64,000 nucleotides of DNA from Thermodesulfovibrio sp. 3907-1M (GTDB lineage: Bacteria; Nitrospirota; Thermodesulfovibrionia; Thermodesulfovibrionales; Thermodesulfovibrionaceae), in the NCBI RefSeq assembly GCF_040450955.1, contig NZ_CP144373.1:1840486-1904485 (forward strand). The letters run 5' to 3'. Shown one piece after another: positions 35,358-45,033 of the stretch. The translations under genes were made by a program, and so were the position numbers. The notes beneath the pieces were generated by a model, which was not told where the DNA came from, made no database searches, and saw nothing but the letters and a program-made list of their open reading frames with translations. The stretch's first letter is position 1. Every line of letters begins with the position of its first letter.

Positions 35358-35666
35358 ATGTTTCAGGATTTATTTAAAAATATGATTTTTGCCTGTCTTG
35401 GAATGCAGGAGATACTTAAAGAATTTCTCAATGATCTTGTAAAAAAAGGAAAGATGAGCGAGTCTGAGGCTGCAAAGATAGTTAATGAATTCATCTCAAA
35501 ATCTGAGGAAGCAAAGGAGGGCTTTAAAGAGAGCTTTAAAGAGATGATTCAGAAAACACTTCAGGGAATGAACTTAGCCACAAAAGACGAGATTGAAAAC
35601 CTGAAATCTCTCATAAATGAAATGAATCTAAGGATTACAAAGATTGAAGAAAAATTGAAAGAATAA
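35358..35666 (+). CDS. Phasin-like small coiled-coil protein
   Basis: 102 residues, entirely helical. The centre resembles polyhydroxyalkanoate-regulator phasins: EILKEFLNDLVKKGKMSESE, then EFISKSEEAKEGFKESFKEM. The C-terminus (about 75-102) is a coiled coil (EIENLKSLINEMNLRITKIE). No signal peptide. AGGAGGG ribosome binding site. It lies between alaS and selA with short gaps. Function is not known; PHA-binding is not implied by this sequence alone. Confidence 0.65.
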   Translation: MFQDLFKNMIFACLGMQEILKEFLNDLVKKGKMSESEAAKIVNEFISKSEEAKEGFKESFKEMIQKTLQGMNLATKDEIENLKSLINEMNLRITKIEEKLKE

Positions 35667-35679
35667 TTGAAAATCTATT

Positions 35680-37050
35680 ATGGATAAAGCCAAGGTTTTA
35701 AGAGAGATTCCCTCAGTTGACAGAATTTTGAAAAATGAAAAAATAAAAGCTCTCCTCAAAGATTACTCTTACTCAATGGTCAGAGAATCAGTAAGGAATG
35801 TTATTGATAGTTTGAGGACTAAGGTTTTGAAAGGCAGTTTTTCAGAAATTAATGAAGAAAGCTTAATTGAAGAGATAAAGAACTCCTTGAATAAAAGGTA
35901 TTCTCTTCAGCCTGTCATAAATGCAACAGGAGTGGTGATTCACACAAACCTTGGAAGAGCGATACTTCCACAAGAGGCAATCAAGCATGTTGTGGAGATT
36001 GCTCAGAGTTATTCAAATCTTGAGTATGACCTTGAGATGGGTAAAAGAGGAAAAAGATATGCTCACATTATTGATGCTGTGAAAAAGATTGTGAATGTAG
36101 AGGCAGCAGTAGTTGTAAATAACAATGCAGGTGCGGTTTTCCTGTCTCTTAATACACTTGCTCATGGTAAAGAGGTAGTTGTTTCTCGTGGAGAATTGGT
36201 TGAAATAGGAGGTTCTTTCAGGATTCCTGATGTTATGGCTCAATCAGGCGCCATCTTAAGGGAAGTGGGAACAACAAATAAAACCAGATTAAGCGATTAT
36301 GAAAGAGCAATAAATGAAAATACAGCTCTGTTACTTAAAGTGCACAGATCAAACTTCAAGATTACAGGCTTTACCGAAGAAGTTTCAGTAAAAGAGCTCT
36401 GTGAACTTGGAAAACAGAGAGGCATTCCAGTAATGGTTGATCTCGGCAGTGGATGTTTTATTGATCTAAAAAAATACGGATTCTATGGAGAACCTTCAGT
36501 TCAGGAAGTGGTAGATGAAGGAGCTGATATTGTTACTTTCAGTGGGGATAAACTTCTCGGAGGAGCTCAGGCAGGATTTATAATTGGCAGATCTGCGATT
36601 ATTGAGAGAATATCAAAAAATCCTCTTATGAGGGCATTAAGAGTTGACAAACTCACTCTTTCAGCTCTTGAGGCAACTTTAATGCTTTATCTTGACGAAA
36701 AAGAAGCCATTGAAAAAATTCCCACACTGAGAATGATTCTTGAACCACCGGAAAAAATCAAAAAAAGAGCAGCTAAGATATTAAAAATGTTTAAAAAACA
36801 CGGGATTGAGGCAATGCTCAGAGAAGATGTATCAATGCCAGGAGGAGGTTCACTTCCTGAAAGTGGAGTTAGAACATATGTTGTTGCTATTAAGACAGAT
36901 AAGCCTGATGAATTCTCAGAAAAATTAAGACAAACTCAGCCTCCGGTTATTGGGAGAATAAAGGACGATTTTGTTATTTTTGACGCGAGAACCATACAGG
37001 AAAGAGAGATTCCATTACTTGTGAAAGCTGTAAAACAAATCATGGAATAA
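35680..37050 (+). CDS. selA: L-seryl-tRNA(Sec) selenium transferase
   Basis: PLP enzyme that converts Ser-tRNA(Sec) to Sec-tRNA(Sec) with selenophosphate, 456 residues. N-terminal tRNA-binding domain ([11 protein letters not shown]), PLP site [14 protein letters not shown] with Lys291, and [22 protein letters not shown] and GSGCFIDL. Full length. Its presence implies that the organism makes selenoproteins. selB, selD and the tRNA(Sec) gene are not in the window, and no in-frame UGA selenoprotein was found here. Confidence 0.95.
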   Translation: MDKAKVLREIPSVDRILKNEKIKALLKDYSYSMVRESVRNVIDSLRTKVLKGSFSEINEESLIEEIKNSLNKRYSLQPVINATGVVIHTNLGRAILPQEAIKHVVEIAQSYSNLEYDLEMGKRGKRYAHIIDAVKKIVNVEAAVVVNNNAGAVFLSLNTLAHGKEVVVSRGELVEIGGSFRIPDVMAQSGAILREVGTTNKTRLSDYERAINENTALLLKVHRSNFKITGFTEEVSVKELCELGKQRGIPVMVDLGSGCFIDLKKYGFYGEPSVQEVVDEGADIVTFSGDKLLGGAQAGFIIGRSAIIERISKNPLMRALRVDKLTLSALEATLMLYLDEKEAIEKIPTLRMILEPPEKIKKRAAKILKMFKKHGIEAMLREDVSMPGGGSLPESGVRTYVVAIKTDKPDEFSEKLRQTQPPVIGRIKDDFVIFDARTIQEREIPLLVKAVKQIME

Positions 37051-37057
37051 TGCTTGT

Positions 37058-38077
37058 ATGAACCTTAGAAAACAATACGAGGAGATAGAAAAAACTGTTC
37101 TACATTCCAGAGCATGTTTAAGCTGTCAAACAAAGGGAAGGCTTAAGCCTGAACCAGAGGATGATATCAGAACACCTTTTCAGCGTGACAGAGACAGAAT
37201 CATCCACAGCAAAGCTTTTCGTAGGCTGAAGCATAAAACTCAGGTTTTCTTTTCTCCTCAGGGTGACCACTACAGAACCAGACTTACTCATGTGCTTGAA
37301 GTCTCTCAAATAGCCAGAACAATTGCAAGAGCATTAAGACTTAATGAAGACCTTACAGAAGCCATTGCACTTGGACATGATCTGGGGCATACTCCTTTTG
37401 GACATGCAGGAGAAGCAATTCTAAGAGAACTTCATCCAGGAGGATTTGAACACTATGAGCAGAGCCTGAGAGTAGTTGATGTTCTTGAAAAAAATGGAGA
37501 AGGACTTAATCTTACTTTTGAGGTAAGGGACGGAATACTTAAACATTCAAAAGGTCGGGGAAGGATTTTAAGTGATGAGCCAGTTACTTTAGAAGGTCAG
37601 ATTGTGAGAGTAGGAGATGTTATTGCCTATCTGAATCATGATATTGATGATGCACTGAGAGCTGGAATTATCAAAAAAAGTGATATTCCGCAAAGGTTTT
37701 TAAAATTTTTTGGTGACAGGCACTCAAAAAGAATTGACAAAATGGTCAGAGATGTTATTTTTACGACTATAAAAGAAGACTATAAAAAAATTTCCATGTC
37801 TTCTGAAATGGAAGAAATGGTTTATGAGTTTAGGGATTTTCTCTTTGAAAAAGTTTATTACAATGAGAGGGTTATTCAGGAGTTTAAAAAGGCAAAAAGA
37901 ATACTTGAAAGTCTTTATAATTATTATCTTGAGAATCCTCATGCAATAGATGCTCAAGCCCTTGAAGAAAAGGAACTTCACAGAAAAATATGTGATTTTA
38001 TTGCAGGAATGACAGACAGATATGCCCTTTATACTTTTGAGAAAATATTTATACCAAGGAGCTGGGCAGTGCCGTGA
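37058..38077 (+). CDS. dgt: dGTPase-like HD triphosphohydrolase
   Basis: Deoxyguanosinetriphosphate triphosphohydrolase-like protein, 339 residues, splitting dNTPs to deoxynucleosides and triphosphate. Metal-binding HD motifs: [12 protein letters not shown] (His78), [14 protein letters not shown] (His107-Asp108) and [12 protein letters not shown]. The N-terminus carries [15 protein letters not shown], typical of the short (about 340-residue) bacterial branch. The ATG 7 bp after selA has no ribosome binding site. acpS starts within its stop codon. Confidence 0.9.
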   Translation: MNLRKQYEEIEKTVLHSRACLSCQTKGRLKPEPEDDIRTPFQRDRDRIIHSKAFRRLKHKTQVFFSPQGDHYRTRLTHVLEVSQIARTIARALRLNEDLTEAIALGHDLGHTPFGHAGEAILRELHPGGFEHYEQSLRVVDVLEKNGEGLNLTFEVRDGILKHSKGRGRILSDEPVTLEGQIVRVGDVIAYLNHDIDDALRAGIIKKSDIPQRFLKFFGDRHSKRIDKMVRDVIFTTIKEDYKKISMSSEMEEMVYEFRDFLFEKVYYNERVIQEFKKAKRILESLYNYYLENPHAIDAQALEEKELHRKICDFIAGMTDRYALYTFEKIFIPRSWAVP

Positions 38078-38415
38078 TTGAAGGGATTGGTGTTGATATT
38101 GTTTCTGTTGATAGAATAAAAAGAGTCTATGAAAGATTTGGAAGAAAGTTTTTAGATAGAGTTTTTACTGAAGGAGAGATTGCTTATAGCTTTAGTTATT
38201 CAAATCCCTTTTGCCATCTTGCAGCTCGTTTTGCTGTAAAGGAAGCAGTGATTAAGGCACTGAAAAAGCCTTCAGGTTTAACTTTAAAGCATATTGAAGT
38301 AAAAAACAATTCTGATGGCTCACCAGAGGTTAAAATAGAGGGATTGAATAGGAAAATTTTTGTATCCCTCTCTCATGAAAAAAAATACAGTGTAGCAATG
38401 GTCATTGTTATTTAG
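38074..38415 (+). CDS. acpS: Holo-[acyl-carrier-protein] synthase
   Basis: Transfers 4'-phosphopantetheine from CoA to acyl carrier protein, 113 residues. Motifs: [17 protein letters not shown] with the metal ligand Asp8, and [12 protein letters not shown] with Glu57. The GTG start overlaps the dgt stop by 4 bp (GTGA). Full length. The frame after it is broken and looks like a decayed gene. Confidence 0.93.
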   Translation: MIEGIGVDIVSVDRIKRVYERFGRKFLDRVFTEGEIAYSFSYSNPFCHLAARFAVKEAVIKALKKPSGLTLKHIEVKNNSDGSPEVKIEGLNRKIFVSLSHEKKYSVAMVIVI

Positions 38416-38484
38416 CTTTATTTCCTCTGGAGAACTACACATATTTAAATTCAGGAGCAATTGCTCAGAAAGCACTAAAATTTA

Positions 38485-38698
38485 ATTGCCACTACATATT
38501 TAAAGGTTGCAGAAAAAATCCTTGAGATTTTATGTCATTTGGAAATACTTAAGAGAAAAAGCTGACGAAGAAAGAGTAAAGCAGTTGCTTGAAAAATTTA
38601 TAGGAGAGATTGAAGATGAAAGAAATAACTTCAAAGTAACTTCACGAGCTGAAGAAATCCTCTCAGGAAAGGCATTTAAAAAATTATGCAAGCCTTAA
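38485..38698 (+). pseudogene. Frameshifted remnant of an unknown small gene
   Basis: Two overlapping frames look like one broken protein. The frame from about 38485 reads ATTYLKVAEKILEILCHLEI and then stops. The next frame gives ADEERVKQLLEKFIGEIEDE and ends in KAFKKLCKP at 38698. Removing one A from the A5 run at 38556-38560 joins them without a stop. There is no start codon or ribosome binding site upstream, and a third frame before it may hold an earlier part (SGAIAQKALK). I do not recognise the family. A real short gene using the TTG at 38507 is possible but less likely. Confidence 0.4.
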
Positions 38699-38760
38699 AA
38701 CTTCATGATAGACTGAGGCAGAGTTTCTCCTGGTATCAAATGAAAAACTTAAAATCTTCA

Positions 38761-38769
38761 TGCTATAAT
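38761..38769 (+). promoter_or_regulatory. trpB promoter (extended -10), leaderless
   Basis: TGCTATAAT, then ACTTTTC (7 nt), then the trpB ATG. There is no ribosome binding site. Transcription should begin at the start codon. The -35 region is weak, as expected for an extended -10 promoter. Confidence 0.55.
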
Positions 38770-38776
38770 ACTTTTC

Positions 38777-39964
38777 ATGGGCAAAAAAAGAGGATACTTT
38801 GGAGAATATGGAGGCTGTTTTGTTCCTGAAACCTTAATGCCAGCTCTTGAAGAGCTTGAGAGAGCTTTTCAAAGAGCAAAAAGAGATAAAAATTTTAATG
38901 CTGAATTTGAATCCTTGCTTAAAGACTATGTGGGTCGACCGACACCTCTTTACTTTGCCCGGAGATTAACGGAACATCTTGGTGGAGCAAAGATATATCT
39001 CAAAAGAGAAGACCTTGCCCATACAGGAGCTCACAAAATAAACAATGCTCTTGGGCAGGCACTTCTTGCCAGTAGATTAATGAAAAAGCAAAGAATTATT
39101 GCTGAAACAGGAGCAGGGCAACACGGTGTAGCCACTGCAACAGGTGCTGCTCTTGCAGGATTGAGCTGTGACATATACATGGGAACTGAGGATATAAGAA
39201 GGCAAAAGCTCAATGTCTTTAGAATGAATCTTCTCGGTGCAAGGGTTATTCCCGTTGATACAGGTTCAAAAACACTAAAGGATGCCATAAATGAAGCTTT
39301 AAGAGACTGGACAACAAATGTACGGACTACTCACTATGTTTTAGGCACTGTTTTTGGACCTCATCCATATCCACTTCTTGTTAGATACTTTCAGAGTGTT
39401 ATTGGTAGAGAGGCAAAAAAGCAGATAATTCAGAAAGAAGGCAAACTTCCAGAGGTTTTAATTGCCTGCGTTGGAGGTGGCAGTAACTCCATAGGACTTT
39501 TCAGTGCTTTTTTAGACGATAAAGATGTAAAAATGATTGGCGTTGAAGCAGGAGGCAAGGGTATTGACACAGGGCTCCATGCAGCAAGATTTGCAGGTGG
39601 TGCGAAGGGAATTTTTCAGGGCTGCCTTAGCTATGTTCTTGAAAATAAAGATGGGAATATTCTTCAGACTCACTCTGTCAGTGCTGGACTTGATTATGCC
39701 TCTGTTGGTCCTGAACATGCCTATCTAAAAGATACAGGCAGAGTAACCTATACCTATGCAACAGATGAAGAGGCTTTGCAGTCTTTTGAGCTTTTAAGCA
39801 GACTTGAAGGAATTATCCCTGCTTTGGAGTCTGCCCATGCAGTGGCTTTAGCAGTAAAGATTGCACCTAAGATGCCAAAAGATTCAGTAGTCATCGTAAA
39901 CCTCTCTGGAAGAGGAGACAAGGATGTTCAGGAAGTAGCAAGGATAAAGGGAATTTCTTTATGA
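38777..39964 (+). CDS. trpB: Tryptophan synthase beta chain
   Basis: PLP enzyme joining indole and serine to tryptophan, 395 residues. It starts [15 protein letters not shown], has [20 protein letters not shown] with PLP Lys87, and [24 protein letters not shown] and LSGRGDKD. This is the TrpB1 type that pairs with TrpA. trpA overlaps it by 4 bp. Other trp genes are not near, so trpBA lead a mixed run with accD and folC. The start is likely leaderless. Confidence 0.97.
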   Translation: MGKKRGYFGEYGGCFVPETLMPALEELERAFQRAKRDKNFNAEFESLLKDYVGRPTPLYFARRLTEHLGGAKIYLKREDLAHTGAHKINNALGQALLASRLMKKQRIIAETGAGQHGVATATGAALAGLSCDIYMGTEDIRRQKLNVFRMNLLGARVIPVDTGSKTLKDAINEALRDWTTNVRTTHYVLGTVFGPHPYPLLVRYFQSVIGREAKKQIIQKEGKLPEVLIACVGGGSNSIGLFSAFLDDKDVKMIGVEAGGKGIDTGLHAARFAGGAKGIFQGCLSYVLENKDGNILQTHSVSAGLDYASVGPEHAYLKDTGRVTYTYATDEEALQSFELLSRLEGIIPALESAHAVALAVKIAPKMPKDSVVIVNLSGRGDKDVQEVARIKGISL

Positions 39965-40737
39965 AAGGGTTTGCTGTAAGAGGAAAGCTTGAATATATAA
40001 AAAAACAGGGTAAAAAAGCATTTATACCCTATATCATGGCAGGAGATCCCAGCCTTGATGAAACTGCAAAAAGGCTAAAACTTTTACATGAGGCAGGTGC
40101 TGATCTTATTGAGCTTGGTGTGCCCTTTACAGATCCCCTTGCTGACGGACCAACAATACAGAGAGCAGCAGAAAGAGCATTAAACTCTGGAACAACTTTA
40201 AGAAAAATAATCAGTTTCTTACATGATTTCAAAGGAAGTATAGATACACCAATAATTCTGATGACCTATCTAAATCCTGTTTTCTGCTACGGGATAGAAA
40301 AGTTTTTTCATGATGCCAGTGAAGCAAATGTAGCAGGAGTAATTTTCCCTGACCTTACAGTGGAAGAATCAGACAGTTACAGAGATTTTGCCAAAGCATA
40401 TGGTATTGATACGATTTTCCTCGTAGCACCAACATCAACTCCTCAAAGAGTTAAAAAAGTTGTAAGGTCCTCAACTGGATTTGTTTACTATGTCTCAATA
40501 ACAGGCATAACAGGCACTGAACTTAGACTTGAAAGCACCTTCAATGAGCATATAAATTTCGTTAAAAGTTTTGGGAAACCTGTTTGCGTTGGCTTTGGAG
40601 TAAGTACCCCTCAAGAAGCTAAATATGTAGCCAAATTTGCTGATGGAGTAATTGTGGGAAGCGCCATTGTAAAAATTTTCCATGAAGCACCTGAAAGGGC
40701 TTATGAGTTTATTAAATCACTTAGAGAGGCAGTGTAA
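39961..40737 (+). CDS. trpA: Tryptophan synthase alpha chain
   Basis: Cleaves indole-3-glycerol phosphate to indole and glyceraldehyde 3-phosphate, 258 residues, a TIM barrel. Catalytic Glu51 and Asp62 in [28 protein letters not shown] before them; and the phosphate-binding [11 protein letters not shown] and [10 protein letters not shown]. Its ATG overlaps the trpB stop (ATGA), and its stop overlaps the accD start by one base. The product indole is channelled to TrpB in the heterotetramer. Confidence 0.97.
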   Translation: MKGFAVRGKLEYIKKQGKKAFIPYIMAGDPSLDETAKRLKLLHEAGADLIELGVPFTDPLADGPTIQRAAERALNSGTTLRKIISFLHDFKGSIDTPIILMTYLNPVFCYGIEKFFHDASEANVAGVIFPDLTVEESDSYRDFAKAYGIDTIFLVAPTSTPQRVKKVVRSSTGFVYYVSITGITGTELRLESTFNEHINFVKSFGKPVCVGFGVSTPQEAKYVAKFADGVIVGSAIVKIFHEAPERAYEFIKSLREAV

Positions 40738-41633
40738 TGGCATGGTTTAAAAGAAAAGAGCCAAAAATAGAAAAGAAAGTAAAAATTCCTGAAGGATTGT
40801 GGGTAAAGTGTGAAAACTGTAAGGAAATAATTTATCGCAAAGAGCTTGAAAACAATCTTAAGGTTTGTCCGAAATGTCAGTATCACTTCAGAATTTCAGC
40901 AAAAGAGAGAATCTCTCTCATAACTGACAATGGAACCTTTATAGAATTAGATCCTGAACTTAAAAGCCCTGATCCTCTTGAATTTAAAGATACAGTGTCT
41001 TATAAAGAAAGGCTTACTGAAAATGAAAAAAAGACAGGGCTTAAAGAAGCAGCCATATACGGGGAGGCAAAAATCAATGGAAGAGATGTGGTAATCGCTG
41101 TTCTTGATTTTTCTTTCATGGGTGGAAGCATGGGAACAGTTGTTGGAGAAAAGATTACAAGAGCTGCTGAAAAAGCATTAGAGAGAAGAGTTCCGTTAAT
41201 TATCATATCTTCATCGGGTGGAGCAAGAATGCAGGAAGGAATGTTTTCACTTATGCAGATGGCTAAAACAGCACAGGCAATCGGTAAACTTAAAGAAGCA
41301 GGCATACTGTATATTTCTGTATTAGCTGATCCCACCTTTGGAGGAGTTACAGCATCTTTTGCCATGCTCGGTGACATAATCATTGCAGAACCCCGCAGTC
41401 TTATAGGCTTTGCAGGACCGAGAGTTATTCAGGAAACCATAAAGCAGCAACTTCCCGAAGGATTTCAGAGAGCTGAGTTTCTGCTTGAACACGGAATGGT
41501 TGATATTGTTGTGGAAAGAAAGGAACTGAAAAATACTATTTACAGGCTAATTGAAATTATCATGCCAGCATCAAGCTCTTATAATCTTAACAGTTTGTCA
41601 AACCTTCCTCAGAGCAGTCCTCCTGAAGTATGA
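40737..41633 (+). CDS. accD: Acetyl-CoA carboxylase beta subunit
   Basis: Carboxyltransferase beta subunit for malonyl-CoA formation in fatty-acid synthesis, 298 residues. Zinc ribbon Cys25, 28, 44, 47 (CENC...CPKC). Crotonase-fold core: FSFMGGSMGTVVGEK, IIISSSGGARMQEG and DPTFGGVTASFAMLGD. The C-terminal stretch after LIEI is a low-complexity Ser/Leu tail. It pairs with AccA encoded elsewhere. The accD-folC order next to trp genes is common in bacteria. Confidence 0.96.
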   Translation: MAWFKRKEPKIEKKVKIPEGLWVKCENCKEIIYRKELENNLKVCPKCQYHFRISAKERISLITDNGTFIELDPELKSPDPLEFKDTVSYKERLTENEKKTGLKEAAIYGEAKINGRDVVIAVLDFSFMGGSMGTVVGEKITRAAEKALERRVPLIIISSSGGARMQEGMFSLMQMAKTAQAIGKLKEAGILYISVLADPTFGGVTASFAMLGDIIIAEPRSLIGFAGPRVIQETIKQQLPEGFQRAEFLLEHGMVDIVVERKELKNTIYRLIEIIMPASSSYNLNSLSNLPQSSPPEV

Positions 41634-42922
41634 CAGAGACAAAGAAATATAAAGAATTGATAAATGAGCTTTATAGAAAAAGAACAAATGGCATAAAATT
41701 GGGACTTGAAAGAGTCTTCTCAGTGCTGGAAAAACTTGGCAATCCTCATCAAAGTTTTAAATCAATTCATATTGCAGGTACAAATGGAAAGGGCTCGGTT
41801 TCTAAAATAATTTACACTCTTTTAAGGACGCACGGATTAAATACAGGACTTTTCACTTCTCCACATCTTACAAGATTTACAGAGAGAATAGTTGTTAATG
41901 ATAGGGAAATTTCTGAAGAGGAAGTTGTAGAATTAATTGAAAAAATTAAACCCTTTGCAGAGGAGCTTACCTTTTTTGAGTATGTTACAATAATGGCTTT
42001 TCTTTACTTTAAAGAAAAAAGCATTGAATACGCAGTTGTTGAAACAGGTATGGGAGGAAGACTTGATGCTACAAATGTGGTAATACCTCAGGTTTCTGTA
42101 ATTACCAGTATTGGACCTGATCATCAGGATTTTCTCGGACATGATATAAGCTCCATTGCCAGAGAGAAAGCAGGGATTATAAAAAAAGGAGTTCCTGTTG
42201 TTACATCAAAGCAAAATCCCTATGTAGAAGAAGAGATTTATAAAAAAGCCAGTGAGCTTGACTGTTCGGTCTTTACATATGGGAAAGAGTTTTCCGCCGA
42301 GCTTAAATCAATGAATTTAGAGGGAATTAGTTTTGTTTTTAACTCTTCAGCATTAAGCCTATCCTTATTCTTGCCTCTTACAGGAGTTCATCAACTTGAA
42401 AATGCTTCTGTAGCATTAAAAGCTTTTATGAACGCATATCCTCAATGGAATGAAAATTTTATTAAGGAAGGACTTAAAAATGTCAGATTACAGGGAAGAC
42501 TTGAAGTCATGTCAAAGCATCCTCTTATAATCTTTGACATAGCTCATAATCCACCTGCTGCGGAGGCTTTAGTAAAATCCCTGAAAGCTCTTACAGATGA
42601 AAGACCTGTGATAGTTTTTGGGATGATGCGAGATAAAGATGTATGTGGATTTATTGATTGCTTTAAAACTTATGCTCATAAATTAATCTTTACAGTGCCT
42701 CACTATGAAAGAGCTATCACATATGAAGAACTAAATAAAAATTGTGCTTCAATGATTGACTGCTTTATACATGATCCTGTGGAAGCGTTTAACCAAGGGC
42801 TTTCCATATGTAAAAATAGCCATAAGTTTCTTCTCTGTACAGGCTCAACTTATCTGATTGGTGAACTGAAAGAGTATCTTGGTGAGAAAACATTGCATAG
42901 AAAACTTGGAGAGCTTATATGA
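41630..42922 (+). CDS. folC: Folylpolyglutamate/dihydrofolate synthase
   Basis: Mur-ligase-family enzyme adding glutamate to folates (and dihydropteroate), 430 residues. ATP loop HIAGTNGKGSVSK (about 47-59), TSPHLTRFTERI, VETGMGGRLDATNV, LQGRLEVMS and the late DIAHNPPAA. Full length. It overlaps accD and lptD by 4 bp each, so it is part of one transcription unit. Confidence 0.95.
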   Translation: MTETKKYKELINELYRKRTNGIKLGLERVFSVLEKLGNPHQSFKSIHIAGTNGKGSVSKIIYTLLRTHGLNTGLFTSPHLTRFTERIVVNDREISEEEVVELIEKIKPFAEELTFFEYVTIMAFLYFKEKSIEYAVVETGMGGRLDATNVVIPQVSVITSIGPDHQDFLGHDISSIAREKAGIIKKGVPVVTSKQNPYVEEEIYKKASELDCSVFTYGKEFSAELKSMNLEGISFVFNSSALSLSLFLPLTGVHQLENASVALKAFMNAYPQWNENFIKEGLKNVRLQGRLEVMSKHPLIIFDIAHNPPAAEALVKSLKALTDERPVIVFGMMRDKDVCGFIDCFKTYAHKLIFTVPHYERAITYEELNKNCASMIDCFIHDPVEAFNQGLSICKNSHKFLLCTGSTYLIGELKEYLGEKTLHRKLGELI

Positions 42923-45033
42923 AATGCGACTCAAGAGGATTCAAAGGATGGTCAATAATAAGCAGTTCATTGATCGTCTTGATTATTCTTTTAAAAGCTA
43001 CTGTTTCATTTGCTATGGAGATAATTTCTGACACACTGGAACGATTTGAAGAAGAAAAAAAATTTATTGCAATCGGTGATGTTTATATGAGTGACGGAAC
43101 ATTTGATCTTAAAGCTCAGAAGGTAATTTATTATGAAAATACTGGTGAAATAGAAGCCTTTGGAGATCTATATTACGATGACGATGAAATAACAACATGG
43201 GCAGAAGAAGGAAAATTTAATAGAGATAAAAAAACAGGAATTTTAAAAAACGCTCTTCTTCATATAAAAAAGCAGGATATGTGGATAAAGGCAGCAGAGA
43301 TTGAAAGATTAAGTGAAATTAAATACAAAGCTAAAAAAGCCACATTCTCCACATGTGAACCAGAACCAGACAGTGCTCAACCATGGTGTTTTACAGGAGA
43401 GTTTGTTGACCTTGTAGTTGATGATAAATTAACATCAAAAATTACCACCTTTAAAGTAAAAGATGTGCCTATTCTTTTTTCTCCTGTGTTCTGGGGACCG
43501 GGAGGAAGCACAAAAAAATCAGGATTTCTACCGTTTAAATTTGGCAATTCAAATACTCGTGGATTTCGTTTTAGCCCAGCCTATTATCTTGTAGTTGATA
43601 GCAATAAAGATGCAACATTTTATCTTGATTATTTTTCAAAAGTTGGACTCGGCAAAGGAATTGAATACAGATACCTTGACTTTGATACAAAGGGAATGTG
43701 GTATGGATATCAGATTAAAGACAGAAAACTTAACAAAGATTATATTGAGTTAAGGGGTATTCATCTTCAAAAATTTAAAGGAGTTGATCTACTCGCAGAT
43801 ATAAACTATGTGAATAAAAATGATTTTTACAGAGAATATGGAGATGTGCGCTCAGCTTCAAATACGTATCTTTTTAAGGAATACAGTAAAGACCTCTCAG
43901 CAAGATATGACAGATTTTTACAGTCCTCTGTAGAGCTTTCTGTTCCTGGAGTTCAATCAAGATTTTATTTGCTTGGACAGGGATGGAAGGATTTAAAAGA
44001 GGGGAGCACGAGTCCTCCAGTGAAAACAGAGCTTGGATATGTAGTTTATCCATACAGACTCGGACAGTTTAATGTAAATTTTAATACCAATGTGGCTGAG
44101 TTTTATAAAGAAGATGGAGTTAAAGGGCAGAGATTTGAGATAGCTCCTCAGATAAGTCATACATCAGGAGATGCTATTAAATTAACCCAAATGCTCGGAT
44201 TAAATGAAATTTTTTACAATCTTGAAAAAACTTTTCCCTATGAGGATACTTCTCACAGAGAAATGATTCAGTATAATGCAAAAACTTTTATCAGGCTTTA
44301 TAAAAGAGGAGAAAATTTTACCCATTTAATTGAGCCTTTTGTAGAAGGAGTTTTTATTGGAGTCAATGGTAAGCCGCCAATTTTAAAGAGTTCTGAGGTA
44401 ATTGACGATACCGCACTTCTAAGGGCTGGAGTTTATAATAAAATTAATTTTAAAACTTTGACTGCAGAAGCGAGAATTACGCAGGTATATGACTTAAGGG
44501 CAAAAAATGAGTGGGACAAACTTTATCCTGTTCTTCTTGAAGGAAGAATCTCATTCTGGAAAATAAGCTTAGGATTTGATACATATCAGAATATTGTGAA
44601 AAAAAGAATGGAAAGATTTAACAGTGATATAAGCTTTTCTCCTGATGAAACAACATCTCTGTCGTTCAGTGAGCGATATACAAGAAACGAAGCTCTTTCC
44701 CCTGCCTATCTATGGTCTCCTACATTGAGAGACCAGTACAATGTTCAGGAAAAAGAAGGTGGCATAAAAACCTATGCTCTGACATTGGTTAAAAAACTAT
44801 CAGAAAAGTGGTCATTTACAGCAAATGTAAACTATGATGCCAAAGGAGCTGGATTAAGGGATAGTTCATTAAATGTAAGATATGCTGAGAAATGCTGGGC
44901 AGCAAATATTTCAGTAACGAGAAGACCTGTGGAAATTCAGGGAAGAAAAACTTCTGAATTCAGTTTCCTTGTAATTTTTGAATTAAAGGGGATAGGACCA
45001 ATAAGGGTTTATGAACGCAGTGGTAGTTCTTAA
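42919..45033 (+). CDS. lptD: LPS-assembly outer-membrane protein LptD
   Basis: Outer-membrane barrel that inserts LPS into the outer leaflet, 704 residues. Signal peptide about 1-32. The N-terminal OstA/LptA-like domain has repeated EAFGDLYYDDDE-type strands and EIERLSEIKYKAKKATFSTC. The C-terminal barrel (about 200-704) is rich in alternating aromatic beta strands (FSPAYYLVVDSNKDATFYLD) and ends in a strand-like YERSGSS. Cys residues are few compared with the four of E. coli LptD. It confirms an LPS-bearing envelope and supports the role of the glycosyltransferase cluster. The truB start lies 23 bp inside its end. Confidence 0.92.
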   Translation: MKCDSRGFKGWSIISSSLIVLIILLKATVSFAMEIISDTLERFEEEKKFIAIGDVYMSDGTFDLKAQKVIYYENTGEIEAFGDLYYDDDEITTWAEEGKFNRDKKTGILKNALLHIKKQDMWIKAAEIERLSEIKYKAKKATFSTCEPEPDSAQPWCFTGEFVDLVVDDKLTSKITTFKVKDVPILFSPVFWGPGGSTKKSGFLPFKFGNSNTRGFRFSPAYYLVVDSNKDATFYLDYFSKVGLGKGIEYRYLDFDTKGMWYGYQIKDRKLNKDYIELRGIHLQKFKGVDLLADINYVNKNDFYREYGDVRSASNTYLFKEYSKDLSARYDRFLQSSVELSVPGVQSRFYLLGQGWKDLKEGSTSPPVKTELGYVVYPYRLGQFNVNFNTNVAEFYKEDGVKGQRFEIAPQISHTSGDAIKLTQMLGLNEIFYNLEKTFPYEDTSHREMIQYNAKTFIRLYKRGENFTHLIEPFVEGVFIGVNGKPPILKSSEVIDDTALLRAGVYNKINFKTLTAEARITQVYDLRAKNEWDKLYPVLLEGRISFWKISLGFDTYQNIVKKRMERFNSDISFSPDETTSLSFSERYTRNEALSPAYLWSPTLRDQYNVQEKEGGIKTYALTLVKKLSEKWSFTANVNYDAKGAGLRDSSLNVRYAEKCWAANISVTRRPVEIQGRKTSEFSFLVIFELKGIGPIRVYERSGSS

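Larger units (their letters stand above)
38416..38776 (+). other. 361-bp gap: gene remnant and trpB promoter
   Basis: No intact gene. It holds a probable frameshifted remnant (about 38485-38698), a perfect 12-bp palindrome GAGCAATTGCTC (38455-38466), two similar strings ACTACACATATTTAAA (38435) and ACTACATATTTAAA (38491), and the trpB -10 box at its end. Confidence 0.6.

Noticed and set aside
38507-38698. An intact 63-residue gene starting at TTG
   Set aside because: A stop lies just before the TTG, there is no ribosome binding site, and the neighbouring frame continues the coding-like text, which fits a frameshifted remnant better.
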